Origin: Strigamia acuminata
Taxonomy: Eukaryota; Arthropoda; Chilopoda; Geophilomorpha; Linotaeniidae
Direction of reading: 5' to 3'
DNA length: 64,000 nt
Assembly: GCA_949358305.1 (NCBI GenBank)
Contig: OX442318.1
Span: 9,964,517 to 10,028,516, forward strand
This document shows, piece after piece, positions 46,795 to 57,000 of the stretch. The stretch's first letter is position 1, and every line of letters begins with the position of its first letter. The translations under genes were made by a program, and so were the position numbers. The notes under the pieces are model-generated. The model had not been told where the DNA came from. It made no database searches and saw nothing but the letters and a program-made list of their open reading frames with translations.

Positions 46795-49590
46795 TTATGA
46801 TTCGTCCATGGTCTGAGTTCGCTCAGGCGTCAACGGGCGCATCATATCCGTGGTGTCGTCCCTCGGGTTGGACCGCTCGTTAACCGTACACAGGTCGCGA
46901 CCTGCGTTTGGTCCGGAGACCATTCCAGGGTTGACATGAAGCCAAACCTGGATGATTCTCGCCGAGTTCGCTCGGTTGAAAAATCCTAGCGCCGCAAACT
47001 CTATGGGATCCTCTGGCGCCAATCGTGCTCTCAGGAGTCGATCGTGGAGCACTGATGGTGGGCTTAACACCCGGATGTGGTCCTCGAGCCACATAAACAC
47101 CTGCCTCGACAACTTGTGGTTGTTGCTAAGCAGTGTTCGCGTATCCGGCGTCAAATAGAAGTGCGGATACAGGCGCATCAGGGTCTTGAAAGCCGACTCT
47201 TTTTTCAGCGGCTTGACCTTCGTCTCCGGCTTGGCTGGCGGCGGCGGCGGCGGACGTGAGTCTTCCGTCGTGGCATCGTCAAAATGGCACTGCGGGCCCA
47301 AGAAAACCAACGCGGGTGCGGAGGTTGACGAGGGTGTGACGCCTCGTCCCGGTGCTCGACCCACACCGGGGAGCTGACGGGTTTCGACTACCCGTTGAAC
47401 TCCGGCTGGAGTTTGAGAACTTCCGGCGTTCTCTGGCCAAAATGAACATCCAGCGCCCTCTTGGGCCGACTGGAAAACAGCCAGTGACGCAGCTGCTGTG
47501 GCGCTTGTAACTGGAAGCGGTGGTCTTCCGGTCATTCGCGCCGTGGCCTTCGCAAAGGACCACTCGGTTCGCAACCGAACGGCGGCCTCTTCTTCGGTCT
47601 CACCGTTTGCTACGACTTGCTTTATTAGCTCGGCTAAGATCGTAGGCGGGTCGAGCCTGAGGTGGTACCACAGCTCGACTTTCTTCTCCGACAGGCCCAT
47701 CGGCGCGGTCCAAAGGTACGTTATGGCCGCTAACGCCTGTCCTGGCGAAGGAAGAACACCAGGGTACAACACCCTAGTCATCCCCGGAATTAGCTGACGC
47801 TGAAAATCCATCAGACGGGGATCATCAATGGTATTGATGTCGGAGACTTCTAGCCTTTCAGCTAGTCTCTGCCAGTCCTTCTGCGACTCGGCGATCTGGG
47901 CGCTTTGGTATGCGTCCAGCTTCTGGAGCACTTCCTGCTGTGCTCTAATGGGTTGCTGCTCGTAGCAGGTCCATTGTGGGCCGAATGACTCACTAAAAAA
48001 TGGCCGGAGTTGCAGGTTGCTAACTCCAGCCGGCAAGCGGGAAACATATCCTTGTTCGGGCAAGCGGCTAGCATGTCCAGGTACTGGCACGCTACAGTCG
48101 GGAGAAATATCACCGACAACACGTCTCATGGCGTATGGAGTAGCCGAGTTGTCCACTTTGAACGTGGAGGCGGTTCGGCTACTTCGGGCGGACTTAATTG
48201 TGGAGTCCGATTCGAAACTCAGCGAAGACGACGAGCCAAACGACTCTGGTGTCCGTCCTCGTCGCGACTGCGGGCGTGATGGCTGCGCGTCAGTCGAATA
48301 TGGGCGTGATCGCCTCTGACGTTCCTCTCGATCGCGGCTTGATTCGCGGAACATCGGTCGGACTGGAACCGGCGGAGGGAGTTGCCCCACCCTCAAATCC
48401 TCGTCTTGCGGCGGAGGATTGATGGCCGCTGGGGCCGGAATTTCATCTTCTTGATAAAAAGGGAGAGCGCAACGCGCTTGCTCCTCTGCCTCGTGTTCTC
48501 GAGCCAGTTGTCGATTTTCGTCGACGCGAAGCTGCACCGCGGCAGCTCTGAGTGCTTTGGACGGGAAAAATCCCGGAAAATCGTTAAAACACCCGGCGAG
48601 CGCCAACTGGTGGAGCTCGGTTTGTGTGACGGGAAGTTGTGGGTTCCCGTCACGAACGGATTTGCGATACCGTTTAACGACTTCGCGTTGTGTCGTCTTG
48701 AGGTTCTTCCTCAATTGGGTTAGAGCACCGTAATTAATTCCGGTACTCTTTAGCGCTCTTCTGCGCTCGTGACGCTCTCGTGGCGTCACTGGCCACTGGT
48801 TGTGCAGCAACTCTGCTGCAAGCGGTCCTGGGGGGCTCTCGTCGAGCGTCCACTCGATTTCGTCGACACCGTCCACGTGAAGGCGCTCGATGAATCTTCC
48901 TTTTGCACCAAATCCTTGCAGCGCTGATCTGCTGAAGTCGTGGCGCAACTTCCACCAGGTATTGTTTGCCGTCTTCAGTCTTCTGATTTTTTCGGGCAAT
49001 GCCGCTCGAAAAATCAGCGGGTGCTGAGTCGGCACGTGATCGGGAAGCGCGAATGGCGTTTCTCGATCCCTCTCGATCTGTATTCGAAGAAAAATAAATA
49101 AATTAGTTTATTTAAAAATAAACAAATAATTTCTTATTTGAAATATTTTTTAAGCTTAGCGCTTGTGGCTGTGAGTCACTAAGGGATGTTGGTTGTCATG
49201 GCAACTCCCTTCGCACATGCTTGAAGCACGTGACTTTTATAGCCGCCATTTTTATTTTTTAGCGGCTTGTGTTTGAAGTCAGGAAAAGTGAAATTACTCA
49301 ATTTTTCTGACTTAAACACTTGGTAAAAATTTATTCTAATAATTTACCCGTTGTTGAAGCGTCAATTGAACGTCTTCATTTGCCCCTTCCATGGGCATTT
49401 CTCCGTCCGCCTGGAGTTGGATCGCTTCCTCGTCCTTTCTCTTTCGTTTTCCGGTAATTTCGGAAATTCTTTCGTCTTGAAAGAGAAATAATACATAAAT
49501 CTTATGTTTTATCAAATTTTTCATACAGAAAAATTACTTACGATCAGGTTGTCGAACTATTCGGGTCGTAACGTAGGCGATGCGATGCAT
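46795..49590 (-). CDS. ORF3, predicted 819-residue protein of unknown function, two introns
   Basis: It sits where env lies in envelope-bearing Ty3 elements, but I recognise no family. The main frame is open from 49077 to the stop at 46795 but lacks a good ATG. Splicing supplies one: exon 1 is 49590-49542, starting at an ATG; exon 2 is 49475-49348; exon 3 is 49077-46795. Donors are GTAAGT and GTAAAT; acceptors are CTCTTTCAAG and TTCTTCGAATACAG. Phases match at both joins. Exon 2 holds GKRKRKDE, a basic NLS-like motif, and an acidic stretch. In exon 3 there are W/R-rich N-terminal residues, an S/R-rich low-complexity part, a possible helical region around ITYLWTAPMGLSEKKVELWY, and a proline run. 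No signal peptide or membrane span is visible, so it is not a typical Env. It is markedly GC-richer than pol, suggesting separate origin. Confidence 0.7.
49078..49347 (-). other. Predicted intron 2 of ORF3 (270 bp)
   Basis: Starts GTAAATTATT after a complete CGG codon and ends TTTATTTTTCTTCGAATACAG in outline, an excellent acceptor. Exon 3 then opens on a whole codon in the ORF3 frame. The intron is AT-rich, in contrast to the GC-rich exon 3. Confidence 0.7.
49476..49541 (-). other. Predicted intron 1 of ORF3 (66 bp)
   Basis: Starts GTAAGT directly after exon 1 and ends in a pyrimidine-rich TTATTTCTCTTTCAAG. Its length fits the short introns of invertebrates. Removing it carries a single base of a split codon into exon 2, keeping frame. 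Confidence 0.7.
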
Positions 49591-49592
49591 AC

Positions 49593-49779
49593 ACTCTCGA
49601 AACTTTTGAAAAAGTGACTAAGTTCGTTGATTGCAAACACGAACTTGGATTAGAGACGCTTTGTGACGTCACTAATTATAACGTATGATTAACGTTGTCA
49701 TTCGAGTGGGTACTACGAATGACGTCACGAGATTGCTTTCTCGGATCTTTTGGGTAAACCCAAAAGGTGAAAGACAACA
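49593..49779 (-). promoter_or_regulatory. Pol-ORF3 spacer with two CRE palindromes
   Basis: Between the pol stop and the ORF3 ATG lie two perfect CRE/ATF sites TGACGTCA (49664-49671 and 49720-49727), 56 bp apart. Between them is an 8-bp inverted repeat gtcattcg/cgaatgac (49697-49704 and 49716-49723). A TATA-like TTATAATTAG lies on the minus strand near 49680. This could be an internal promoter for ORF3. Alternatively, a splice acceptor in TTTTTCAAAAG near 49605-49615 could receive a leader from the 5' LTR. Confidence 0.45.
49747..49766. repeat. 20-bp palindrome just past the pol stop
   Basis: Exact 9-bp arms cttttgggt / acccaaaag around AA, 14 bases downstream of the pol stop codon on the minus strand. 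It would form a tight hairpin in the RNA. Confidence 0.75.
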
Positions 49780-52700
49780 CTATGTCTTGGCTCGCGGAAC
49801 GCGAGATCTCAAGTTGTACTTTGACTTTCGCGAAGTACAATCCAACTTGTTTAGATTGTCATCAGCATCGTCTCCAATGTCAGATGAGTTATATACTTCA
49901 TTGTTTGAAATTTTCTCTTTTTCTAAAAACATTTCCTTTTCTAGATTTTCATCAAGAGAAACATTTTCAAGTCGCTGGTTTATTTCATCGACTTCGTTAT
50001 TTTTGAGTTTCGATTTTTTACTCGATTCCGTGTTTTCGACAGGAATTTTGGATAATTTAGCATCATCCAAGGTATTAACAATATTCTTTGTTTTTTGACC
50101 CACTTCCTCCCCTTCCAGCCAAATTTCTTGGTTGAAAACGGGAAAGTACGGCATTAATTCAGTGCCGTGAACAGCTGGATAAATTTTATTATCACTCAGC
50201 CGTCGAAGTTGAAAGGCGCCTCCTTGTAACCTTTTGATAATTACATAAGGCCCATTCCTTTTCGGTGAAATGCCTGCTGCTATTCCTTTAGCGGCATTTG
50301 AGAGAATATGAGACTCTCGCCAGACTAAATCATTTTGTCTGAAGTTGTCGAATTTCTTATCTGATTTTTCAGCTTCGACACGGCGTCTCAAATCTAAGAC
50401 GTGAGACATCATATGCTGATACGTCTCTGCAATTATTGTTTCTAATTTCTGAACATATAAATGCGGATTTTTTGGATCAATGACTAAAATTCCTTCCGGA
50501 ATTCTTGGATCCCAAGGAATTCTTAATTCTCGGAAAAAATTTAAGAAAGCAGGAGAATAATCTCTGCCTCTTGTTACAGTTGTTCTCAAACTGAATGCAA
50601 ATTCGCGTAGATACTCATCCCATTGGTCATGAATATCTAAATAAATCGAAACTAAATATTTAATATCTCGATTGGTTCTCTCCACAGGATTGCTTTGTGG
50701 ATGATAAATCGATGTCGGTGTTCGCGACATGTCGAATTTTTTGCAAAATTCTTTATAGACCTGTGATCGAAATTGTGGTCCATTATCACTTATGATTTGT
50801 CTCGGAAATCCGAAAGTCATTGATAAGTGATAAATTGTGTTGGCAACTTTTATTGCCGTTGGATTACACATTGGAAATAATTCGGGCCAATGTGTAGCGA
50901 CATCTACGATGACGCAAATGTGGGTATTGTTTTTTCTGGTTCTTGGTTTGGGACCAGACAAATCCACACTGAGGCAGTCAAATGGTCCAAATGGTCCAAT
51001 TTGAGCGCCTTCAATTTCGGTCTTTGATCTCGGCTTACATGCCTGACATCCTTGACAATGTTGAATAAAACGTGTAATATCACGTTTCATACCTTTCCAG
51101 GTATAAACTCTTCGAGTTCGGTACATTGTCCTCGCAATGCCTGGGTGGCCGGACAGTGGATGTCCGTGCATCAACCAAATGATTTTATAAATCAATTTTC
51201 TTGGCACAACAACTTTAAGTGCCCTACCATCCTCTCCCAATTCATCGGTGGAGGTAGGATGATAATGGAGTAGCATATCTTCTTCAATGAGATAAGTACT
51301 CGCGTGTCTTTCAAAGTTTCTTCTTTGAAGACGAGTTACTATGTAACTTGGATATTGCTTGTTTAGCAAGTAATTGCGAATATGTTGGCAAAATTCGTCT
51401 GCTTTTTGCGCTGCAATAATGTCATCTCTCGTTGGAGGATCACATTCTAATTGCTTCGCAATTTTAGCTGCAAATGCTTTAATTAAAACATTTGTTGTTG
51501 GCAGCTCGAATTTTTTAGCCATCATAGCTCTTAATTCGACGTCAGGGGTTCCTGACGGATCATGCATGTTAATACAAAAATTAATTAATGCTTGATCGTC
51601 GTCATTAACTATTATTGACTTGGGTAATTCGTTCAATTTTCCCATTTGCCAACTTCGGCAAGGAGATGGACAATATGATAATAAATCATCATTATCGCCA
51701 TCGTCTTCTGGTTCGTCAGGTGCGCTGACAGGTGCACGTGACAATGCGTCTGCTATTACATTCAGCGGACCTTTGACGTATTGTATTTCGAACGAATACG
51801 CCATTAGCTCCATTTGCCAACGAGCTAATCTGCCCGACGGGTCAGATAACGACATCAACCACTTAAGTGCTTGGTGATCCGTTTGTACAGTGAATGTAGT
51901 GTACTCTAAGTATGGGCGAAATTTGCGTAATCCCCATACTACTGCGAGACATTCTAATTCTGTCACAGTATAATTCTTTTCAGCGGGTTGCAAGCTTCTG
52001 CTTGCATACACGCATGGCATTTCGACTTCTTGGCCATCCACAATTTTCTTTTGTGTAAGGGCTGCACCCAACCCTTGTTTACTGGCGTCAGTATGAACAA
52101 TAAATGGCATGTACAAGTCAGGCATCTTCATTGTTTCAGCATTCGTAAGCAGGTCTTTTATTGCGTCGAATGCTGCTTGATGATGCAGTTCCCAATCGAA
52201 CTCCGCATCTTTCTTCAAGAGTGGCCTTAGTGGTTCTGCCACTGTGGCCAAATTCTTGATTAGGCGGTGAAAGAAATTCACCATGCCTAGAAATCTTTGT
52301 AATTCCTTAAGATTGGTAGGAGCAGGAAATTGCGTAATTGCAGCGACTTTTTTAGGGTCTACTGCAAGTCCTTCTACTCCTACTTTGTAGCCTAGAAAAA
52401 TTAATTCCTTTCTACAGAGATGCGTCTTGCCAGGGTGCGCATGTAAATTAGCTTCTGCCAATTTTTTAAACACTATATCTAAATGTTTAATGTGTTCTTC
52501 GAACGATTTGGATACAACAATTATGTCATCCAAATATGCCCATGCAAATTTTCTGTAAACGTCACCCAAAACTTTTTCCATTAATTCTTGGAAGGTAGTT
52601 GGTGCGTTTACTAATCCGAAAGGCATGACTAAAAACATTAGTCTTCCCATTGGGCTCCAGAAGGCAGTTTTTTCTCTGTCTTCAGGGCGCAATTCTATCT

Positions 52701-54033
52701 GCCAATATCCCTTGGTCAGATCTATAGTACTGACCCACTCGAATTCTCCGATTTCTCGCAGAATTTCCTCAATTGTTGGCATTTGAGGTGGGTTGTACTT
52801 AGTATGTGTATTGATGGGGCGAAAATCAATGCACAAGCGCGGGTCGTTTCCTGGTCGCATGACTAGGACTGGCCTCATTCCGTAATCGCCTTCAGCTTTG
52901 ACGACTACGCCTTTGTCAATCATGTCTTGACAAAGTTGTCTGATTATTTCCCTTTTTTGAGGGTTTATGCTCTTAAAGGGGACACGGATGGGTTTCTCCG
53001 TGTCAAGCTCAATTTTGTGCTTAACCAGGTGTGTTTTACCTGGATCTTTAGAAATAATCCTTTTATGTTTGGATAACATCTTTTCTAATAATTTGGATTG
53101 CTCCAAATTTAAGTTAGCTTCTTCGACTAACTTTTGGATGAAATTCTCTTCATCAATTTTGCCTTGAGTTACACTTGCAGCGTAAGCTTTTGCAAAGGTC
53201 ATAAATGAGGAATCGGGTTCCTCTATTTTCTCCAAATAACGATCCAGCAACGCTTGTGGAATGTAGGGTAAATCTGCATCCATAGGTTGCGTGAAATTCC
53301 AAGACATCGTCTGTGGATTAGGTTGGATTTTTAATTTATTCATAAAATCGCAACCCAATAGTACCATTGGATACTTATTTGGTATTACGATGAACGGATG
53401 ACGTAACGTGCCATGTGTCCATCGAAATGAAAGATGAATGGTTCCATCTGGAGTGACTTCTTCACTTGCCGTCGTGACTCTGACACCAGGTCCGATAGGT
53501 CGTAGATATTTTTCTAGACCTAATTGATTAATAACTGAAGTGGCTAGGAAGCTTTTATTTGCTCCTGAGTCCAACATTCCGGTTATTACACCTTTTAACG
53601 TTTCTAACTTTAACGTCGGAAGGTCTTGGCTGTTTGGTATTCCAGCCACTTTGCACTCAAACTTGCGCAATTTATGAGGAACTGTAATTGGAGGCTCCAA
53701 AGGCAATTCATCTAATAACTCATTGGTATCAAGAGTTGTAGCTGCAAATAACTTAATGCACTCCTCAATTCCAGGTGTCTCTGGAACTGAGCTTGGTCTA
53801 TCGTCTTTAACTTCGACTTTATCTTGAATATTGGAAGTGTCTTCTTCAGTCGGGGTTTCGCCGACAATCTCCTTTTTTACATCAAGAGATCCTTTTTCTT
53901 TTAGTTCTGTTTGACGAATTAATTCATCAATAACTTCTCCAACATCTTCCATTATCTTCAGATTTTCATTCTCTGATTCCGATTTCGGAGGTGACGCAGC
54001 GTCCACTAGACCTGATGGATCTGCGTCTACAAG
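49780..54033 (-). CDS. Pol: protease, reverse transcriptase, RNase H, integrase
   Basis: Made as a Gag-Pol fusion by -1 frameshifting. The pol frame starts at 54033 just after the slip site and has no ATG near its start (a GTG lies at 54006; residues below count from it). The order is a D/E-rich leader (1-110), then protease with LDSGA (145-149). Reverse transcriptase covers about 340-545 with YLDD at 491-494. RNase H covers about 635-755 with acidic residues D640, E683, D710 and D753. Integrase has H949/H954/C984/C987, then D1015, D1074 and E1109 (D-35-E), and a GPY module at 1252-1254. An acidic, lysine-rich tail of about 120 residues follows. All catalytic residues are present and there is no stop or frameshift over 1408 codons. 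Codon use is AT-rich, unlike ORF3 downstream. Confidence 0.95.
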   Translation of the reverse strand, partial: LVDADPSGLVDAASPPKSESENENLKIMEDVGEVIDELIRQTELKEKGSLDVKKEIVGETPTEEDTSNIQDKVEVKDDRPSSVPETPGIEECIKLFAATTLDTNELLDELPLEPPITVPHKLRKFECKVAGIPNSQDLPTLKLETLKGVITGMLDSGANKSFLATSVINQLGLEKYLRPIGPGVRVTTASEEVTPDGTIHLSFRWTHGTLRHPFIVIPNKYPMVLLGCDFMNKLKIQPNPQTMSWNFTQPMDADLPYIPQALLDRYLEKIEEPDSSFMTFAKAYAASVTQGKIDEENFIQKLVEEANLNLEQSKLLEKMLSKHKRIISKDPGKTHLVKHKIELDTEKPIRVPFKSINPQKREIIRQLCQDMIDKGVVVKAEGDYGMRPVLVMRPGNDPRLCIDFRPINTHTKYNPPQMPTIEEILREIGEFEWVSTIDLTKGYWQIELRPEDREKTAFWSPMGRLMFLVMPFGLVNAPTTFQELMEKVLGDVYRKFAWAYLDDIIVVSKSFEEHIKHLDIVFKKLAEANLHAHPGKTHLCRKELIFLGYKVGVEGLAVDPKKVAAITQFPAPTNLKELQRFLGMVNFFHRLIKNLATVAEPLRPLLKKDAEFDWELHHQAAFDAIKDLLTNAETMKMPDLYMPFIVHTDASKQGLGAALTQKKIVDGQEVEMPCVYASRSLQPAEKNYTVTELECLAVVWGLRKFRPYLEYTTFTVQTDHQALKWLMSLSDPSGRLARWQMELMAYSFEIQYVKGPLNVIADALSRAPVSAPDEPEDDGDNDDLLSYCPSPCRSWQMGKLNELPKSIIVNDDDQALINFCINMHDPSGTPDVELRAMMAKKFELPTTNVLIKAFAAKIAKQLECDPPTRDDIIAAQKADEFCQHIRNYLLNKQYPSYIVTRLQRRNFERHASTYLIEEDMLLHYHPTSTDELGEDGRALKVVVPRKLIYKIIWLMHGHPLSGHPGIARTMYRTRRVYTWKGMKRDITRFIQHCQGCQACKPRSKTEIEGAQIGPFGPFDCLSVDLSGPKPRTRKNNTHICVIVDVATHWPELFPMCNPTAIKVANTIYHLSMTFGFPRQIISDNGPQFRSQVYKEFCKKFDMSRTPTSIYHPQSNPVERTNRDIKYLVSIYLDIHDQWDEYLREFAFSLRTTVTRGRDYSPAFLNFFRELRIPWDPRIPEGILVIDPKNPHLYVQKLETIIAETYQHMMSHVLDLRRRVEAEKSDKKFDNFRQNDLVWRESHILSNAAKGIAAGISPKRNGPYVIIKRLQGGAFQLRRLSDNKIYPAVHGTELMPYFPVFNQEIWLEGEEVGQKTKNIVNTLDDAKLSKIPVENTESSKKSKLKNNEVDEINQRLENVSLDENLEKEMFLEKEKISNNEVYNSSDIGDDADDNLNKLDCTSRKSKYNLRSRVPRAKT

Positions 54034-54039
54034 TTTTTT
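53993..54039 (-). promoter_or_regulatory. -1 ribosomal frameshift signal between gag and pol
   Basis: On the minus strand the heptamer A AAA AAC (plus 54033-54039) is in the correct gag phase (CGA AAA AAC TTG TAG). After a 5-nt spacer, TTGTA, comes GACGCAG (plus 54021-54027), which pairs perfectly with CTGCGTC (plus 53993-53999). An inner TCCA/TGGA helix (54016-54019 with 54002-54005) closes a 10-nt loop. Slippage by -1 enters the pol frame, which is open from here. A AAA AAC is the site used at retroviral gag-pro junctions such as MMTV and HTLV. This explains why pol has no ATG of its own. Confidence 0.9.
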
Positions 54040-57000
54040 CGAAACATGTCAGTTATGATCTTGACTGCTTTTTCAAACTCAGCTGTTGACACTGGTTTGT
54101 CCTTTTTAGAGGAAGGGCAGTCTTTTTGCCAATGCCCTAATTTTTTGCATAAATTGCATGGATCAGTGGCAGGCGATTTCTTTTTCGTTGCTGCTGGCGA
54201 GGCAGAACGAGAACGAGCGTCAGACCGGCGCTCTGGCGACACCGCAGGTGACTTTGAATTCCTTTCGGTATTCACCTTTGATGCGTCAAATGAAACATTT
54301 TTTGGTTTCATCCTTGGCTTCCATTTGCCCGCAACGGGGTTATTTTTTGCTAACAACGCCGCTGCTTTGGCCAATAAAGCCATCGTCTCGTCTCCTGTTT
54401 CCTCCTCCTCTTCAGCTTCTTCAGCTTCAGACGACGGAGTTTCAGCTCCAGTTATATTTGCGTGTAACTTAGGGACTGAATGAGGATTTTTGACGTCCTT
54501 TTTGGAAGATTCTTTTTTCGAACTCTTCTCATCCACTTCGTCTAGAAAGTCTTCGTAACTAGGTGGCTGCAACAATTTCAAACCATTAAAGGTTTCATTG
54601 TTTTGCTCAGCGAGTCTTTTCTCTCGCTTTAAGTACGCTGACCTTTCGGCTTCTGTAAGATAAGCTTTGTACTTTTCGTCAATGCGCAATTGATTGACTT
54701 CCATGAATTCGTTTAACTCGGAGAATTTCCCCGGGTCGGGAGCGTCCGACATCATCAGAATATTTTTACTATATTCTGTGAGGCCAGCTCTAAACTGATC
54801 ATCTGCTGTTGCATCAGTAACAGCATGTGGCATTCTGCCAAGCAGATTCTCTGCTCTTAGCATGTACGAATGTAAGCTTTCGCCTTTTCGTTGCTTAAGA
54901 CATCTCCAAAGCGTCTTGATGTCTTCGCTCGATTCACCAAATTTAAACATAAATTGTTTAACGAAGTCATCCCACTTCGTGAAGTCTTTCCTGCGAAACC
55001 ACTCCTTGACACCGCCAACTAGTATTCTTGGTACTAGATGGGCCAATGCACCTTCACAGCTAAAACTGTGAACTTTGCCTAGTTCGAATATTTCCAGCAA
55101 GAGGTTTGACCCTGCTTGCCAATTTCCATTATAGGCATGTGGGATAACTCGATCCCATCTAATGAACTTTTCATCTGTTGTTTGATGAGTCCATTTATCA
55201 GAAGTAAATTCACTTATTTTTTGCAAAATAATTTTATCCCTTCTGCTTTTTCGCTGTTGTTGAGCATTTTGCCTCAACAACTGGTCAATCTCATCTTTCG
55301 TGTAAAAATCGGGTCTTTGAGTTCTACTACGTGTTCTGTGACGAGATCGCCCTCTCACACTGGGACGTGAGGAATCTGTATCTGACGCAGATTCATGATT
55401 CGGATTTGGCGGCGGATCAGGGTCCGGAGGATCGTCGCCATCTGGCGGACGACGGTCTCCATTTGGTGGTCCCCTTCCATTTCGATTGCCATTCGAATTG
55501 TGGTCACGTGAGTGGCCACCTCCATGTCCATCTGAACTGTCTCCACCTGGTGGGTCACCACCTGGCGGATTTCCACGGTATCTCGGCCCATCACGGATGT
55601 CGTTGTGACAATCTCGTTTTGGTGAGCCTTCTCGCGGATTATCGTGTGACCGTCCACGATCGTGTGGTTTCTCACGTTCTTTATTCTTTTTCGCCAGCAA
55701 TCCAATTAATTGGTCACTATTGCTAAAGAATCTATCCGAATTTTGCGGAACTTTTGGGGAATGATATTCGGTCGGGTCTGGTTGTCGCTTTCTCTTTTTG
55801 CGACTGTGATGACTATTACGGCTTCCACGACTACTGCGTGAGTCATCGCTGTCAGTCCAACTTGATTGTCGACTGACTTTTGGTTTAGCTGATGTTAAAT
55901 CAATCAACTCAGGTGATTTGGAAGCACCTTTTTGCAAAACTGGGGCTGGCTTTGCAAAATTATCTTCGCCACAAACGTCTTGTACTTTTTGTACGACTAC
56001 TGCAAAGTTTTCTTGTACCGTCAATAGATCTGCGCGAAGAATTTCGTTTTCACGAGCTTGCGCAGCTAAGTCGGCACGTAATAACTGCTCTGCAGTGCTT
56101 AGACTTTTGGCGGCTTGACCAGCATCAATTACAGACTGCTGTCGAGCGAGAAATACTTCGTTTTCTCGTTGTGCTAATCTCTTAGCTCTTGCTGCTTGTT
56201 CTACAGCATAATTCTCGTAATTTCGAGAACATGAGGGGATTATTTCCCTCGCTCGAACTGGGGCGGTTAGTTCGGCAGTCATTAAATTTGTGTTGGCTTC
56301 TCGCAGATTTGCGTTAGCCAATCTCAAATTTTCATTAGCAATTTCTAAATCTTTTTGTGCTTGATTTAGTTGCTCGAGCCTTTGTTGTTGCTCTTCGTCA
56401 GTAATTAGCCAGGAAGCTTTTTCCTGCTCTAATTGTAACAACTTAACATGGTCATTCGCACGTTGTTGTTTTAGTTCGGCATTTTGCTGATGCATTTCTG
56501 CACGCATTCGCTCGAACTCTGCTTGCAAGCTTGTTCTGACGATTTCAACGTCTTTTTGACTTTGTTTGCGAACCATAGCTTTGTGGATTTGTTCCACAGT
56601 CATTTCGCTAGTGACTATTACTCCCTCGAGCCTAGCTTGCTCACGGAGTGCGTCCATCATGGTAACACGCACGGGAGAATGAGAAACTTCCATATTGGAG
56701 TTCTCAGAATCTTGTTGTGCTGCACCTTGAACCGGTGATGAATTCAGCGAGTGCTCTGCACTTGATGATTGAATTCGTAAATTCAAATCATCGTTTTGCG
56801 ACTTGGAACGGCCACTTCCAGTTGGATTGTTTAAGTCCAACTGGCCGCTGGGCGGGGATGGCTGTTGTCGCTCCAACGCTTGCGTGAATTCATTCACGAT
56901 TAACTGTGCCGAGTTACAGTTAGCTGTTTGATCCATGGCTTCAAACAATTCTTGTGACTCAGTCACTTCTTGATCCACGACTGGTAGATCGATCGCCACT

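Noticed and set aside
46795-49035. ORF3 as an envelope gene
   Set aside because: No signal peptide, membrane span or cleavage-site pattern visible despite the env-like position.
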